From Opisthorchis felineus (lineage: Eukaryota; Platyhelminthes; Trematoda; Opisthorchiida; Opisthorchiidae): a DNA stretch of 64,000 nucleotides. The stretch covers positions 153,556 through 217,555 of the forward strand of contig SJOL01007671.1 of NCBI GenBank assembly GCA_004794785.1, given 5' to 3'. The notes beneath the pieces are model-generated. The model saw only the letters and a program-made list of their open reading frames with translations, ran no database searches and was not told the DNA's origin. Position 1 is the stretch's first letter; each line of letters starts with the position of its first letter. Made by a program: the position numbers and the translations under genes. Of this stretch, positions 61,031 through 64,000 are shown in pieces.

Positions 61031-64000
61031 AAAATATGCACTTGTGATGAGCTCTACTGAGAGCGAAGCTTGAGATCAGTACTTTCACACCTTACTTAAT
61101 GAGCCAGGGCGGAATGGAGTTTTTTTATTCTGAAGTGGCGTGGATTCAGATATATATACATGAGCTTTTTCTTGTTTCCAAAATGTGTAGGCCTACATCC
61201 TAACAACACTTACATGGGCATACATTTGCCTATTCCGCAAAACCGACCTAGCCTATGTACCATACAGATGCTTCACGGTAAAGTCTGATTTTCTTATGTG
61301 TAGACCAAACGTTCACATCTATTTGTGCATTCGCCACTCCATATGGTGTTTACAATTTCCTCAACAACGAAATCTGAGATTAAAAGTCTTGTCTTGACAA
61401 TAGACGACAAAGACACCTAACTCAGTCAACATCAAAGCAGGTCGCACGCCTGCTGATAAATGTTCAAAGCACTCAATGGTTTCGCTCTCATTCAAGTAAA
61501 CTAATTTGCTGAGAACTCTTCCAATTTGAATACACCTAGGAGGATTCTTTGAAAGAGCAGTCGCACATTGGCTCACCGGTCATCCGTAAGCGCGATTACT
61601 TATGTATCCGCAAAGGATACCTTAAGACTGTTGTTCGAAGTGAATATATTCCCAAGCTATTCTAACAAGAGCCCGGAGTAACAAGTTCAAATCCGAAAAA
61701 TTGCATCCCAAGTTTGGAGTATTCGTCTGCAGACAAAAATGTCCGTTTTATCGGTTTTTAGTCTTGCTCAAGCTTTCTATTTTATCTGTGTATCGTCATT
61801 TATTCGTAGACTTTATGTGTGATGAAAAAGGGGAGTTACTGAAAGATAAAGATGTGGATATTTTAGGTTAGCTAGTTGAAAACAGTGCCGATACCAACCT
61901 CCAACACTGGCTGACTGATGTCCATTGCGTAGATATTCTGGGTTCACTTACATACTTTGGAAGCTCAAGTTTCACTAATTAATAGTGCCTTTTACATTTA
62001 GTTGTTGTAATATTCATGATAATATGCATAGGATTATTAAATCCTGTGGCAGTTTCCGACAGTTATTCGACAGCGTATCGCAATTCTGCCATCCGAAAAG
62101 TGCAATATCAGGCCAACTATTTGAAGTTAGTCTTTAGGCAAACTCCTCAATAATATAAGTTTACGCATAAGACAGACCATTCGTATTGTTTCCAATTCTG
62201 ATTCGATATGTGTAGGAAAATGGAAAGCGGACAAACTGGTGTTCGAAATCCGAACCGCACCTGAAACTGATGATAAGCACAGTTATATCTGCGGGAATTG
62301 GGCGTAGTCAGGGTTATGAGCCTCTGCCTGCAGAAGCTACATATGTTCCACCTTATCCAAGTATATCGTTGCTTTGATTAGATTCATAGTGCACTTTATT
62401 TCCCATGCCAGCATTTCGAACCAATAGGTGATGAGACAGTCCCACGGTATCCAGAATACAAGTTCTGCGATGGTTAGATGTCGACCTTTCCCTTCCCCCT
62501 TCAGTTCACTGGTTTGCCGATCGCGTTAGTTCTCGAGTTGGGCACGACTAATCCCAGGAGGTTGGCTTTCCCAACATATATAATGTTCCGCTTACCACAA
62601 ATCCAATTTGATCGCTGCAAAAGTCCCCCGTATACAATTTCCACTTTCCGTGGCCGCCATTTCTACTGTTTTTTCTCCTTCTTCTGTACTTGTTTTAACA
62701 ATTGTAAATAGTCGGTTCCCTGACGCCCGTGACATTAGTCGTAGAATTAATGCCATGAGTGTGAAGAAGATAATGTCAACTGATTTTTGACAAGTCTTCT
62801 TCCAGGCCCGGATTGCCACTGATCACAAGTGACGAGGGAAATCCAATAAGTAGCCGTCACTCGAGAAGCCAGTCAACATGTGTGACCACCTGATGTGGGA
62901 TCTGCGATTGAATTATGGCCGGCACTATACCCCTATGTGCGAACTAACCACATTTCTGATAAGTCATTTGCGGCCAAACGATTGTGTTCAACCGCTTGCC
63001 TGGATAGTTTTCCTTATGTTAGTTAGGAGTTATCCTGGTTGATTTTAGGTAAATGCATTTATTTCCTAATTAATGCCACAATCTATGTGTGTCTTGGCCA
63101 CGGTGATGTCTAATTTCTTGAAGTTTAACGCATAAAGTGAGCAAAAGAAAATTACAACTAATACGACTGTCAGTCGAACAGTCGCTAGAAAATGGGACAA
63201 ATTTGCCTGGTTCCATAAGGCTGTGTTTGGTGGGTGGGTCGGCGAATACCTTGTTAACGCACGGGACCGATGCCGCTGAAGCACAAACGCCCATAAGCTC
63301 TACACCATCAATTCAGCCATTCCGAATGGTCTGTTCGTTTTCAAGTATTGTAGTGCATTGCGCTTCTGAACTTCTCACACCTTCTTGGATAGCCGTTATC
63401 CACACTGTACGGTCTATTGAAAATGTCACATCATGTACTCACTGCAGTCTTTCAATAGTGCGAAACTGCTTCCCGCATTTTCAAGCGCTATTGGTTGCAA
63501 AGTTTAACGAACCAACAGATGATTTTGAGACTTGGAGTTTGAAGTCACCAAAGCATGGGTGTCATTAAGCTAATTTCGTCTGGTGTAACTCAAAAGTTAA
63601 GTTAAACTAGTACGGTAATTTTCTGATGTTCTTTCTAAACGTGTCGCTTTAAACAAGGATTTTAGCCCCTCAGTTCTCTCGTGTTCTGACCTAATAGGCT
63701 GACGGTTTTGAGTCAGTAGTACTTGTATTTGCATCACTGTTTTTCTAAAAGTACGTTCACTGTTCCATTACGTCTATTCTGCAGGGTGATTAAGAAAACT
63801 GCTTATCTCGCAGCTTCTAACCAATAATTAAATTGTCCCCCTTTTACCGCTTGCTGCACTCCCTGTTGGGTGGGTCATTCTATCGACGATTCTATTGGAC
63901 CGTCGTCGTTGACGCTGGAGAAACAGACATCTTTATAGCTTGAACATGTTTAGCCATTTAACAATGATATTTGAGATGCGTTCAGCATGTTCAAATGAAG

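Larger units (their letters stand above)
46787..64000. other. Gene-free right part of the window
   Basis: No frame is supported by domain, splice context or length. The longest (63137-63568, 143 codons, and 60394-60735 minus, 113 codons) show no motif. Repeats found within it are listed separately. Small AT runs occur near 60899 and 61149. An isolated exon on either strand could be hidden here. Overlapping open frames on both strands at 55080-55369 are noted under findings. Confidence 0.4.

Noticed and set aside
63137..63568. A 143-codon plus frame
   Set aside because: No ATG at its start, no domain, no splice context. A few frames of this length are expected by chance in 64 kb.
1..64000. 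CRISPR array, bacterial operon, phage or toxin-antitoxin system
   Set aside because: No regular spaced repeats and no dense co-directional reading frames. Splice-site-bounded exons and LINE remnants show animal DNA.

Overview
This window is animal (metazoan) genomic DNA, not microbial. It is A+T-rich, gene-poor and intron-rich. Coding stretches are short and bounded by GT/AG splice signals, and stops fill all six frames nearly everywhere else. Decayed non-LTR retrotransposon pieces, tRNA-like short repeats, AT microsatellites and one assembly gap complete the picture. A flatworm, perhaps a digenean trematode, fits the receptor type and the retrotransposon style, but this is inference without a database search.

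Region by region: 1-9945 holds no convincing gene, only a minus-strand tRNA-like repeat near 1.7 kb and two AT microsatellites. The one secure gene is on the plus strand: a class A (rhodopsin-family) G-protein-coupled receptor resembling neuropeptide Y/F receptors. Its coding sequence lies in two exons, 9946-10497 and 16818-17462, joined in phase 0 across a 6.3 kb intron, giving 398 residues. From 17.5 to 22.8 kb nothing is recognisable apart from a dispersed repeat fragment. An 857-base run of N follows (22821-23677), abutting an AT-rich simple repeat.

From 24.4 to 32.6 kb there are two independent decayed reverse-transcriptase fragments of LINE type, both on the plus strand. The first (24378-24740) covers the catalytic core. 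The second (31776-32610) covers the YADD region and the long C-terminal part, and is broken by stops. The DNA between and after them (to about 35 kb) has GC-richer patches that are probably more repeat.

From 36.9 to 46.7 kb I find a chain of plus-strand candidate exons (40516-40597, 41282-41441, 43801-43917, 45956-46036, possibly with a first exon at 36924 and another at 46614). Their reading phases fit each other and most have good splice signals. I cannot name the product, and this is the most interesting unexplained signal here. A 44-base near-perfect hairpin lies just after it. From 46.8 kb to the end I see no supported gene, only tRNA-like repeats at 51.1 and 61.0 kb and small simple repeats.

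Only the receptor and the retrotransposon remnants are secure. No operon, CRISPR array, intact transposon or complete RNA gene was found.
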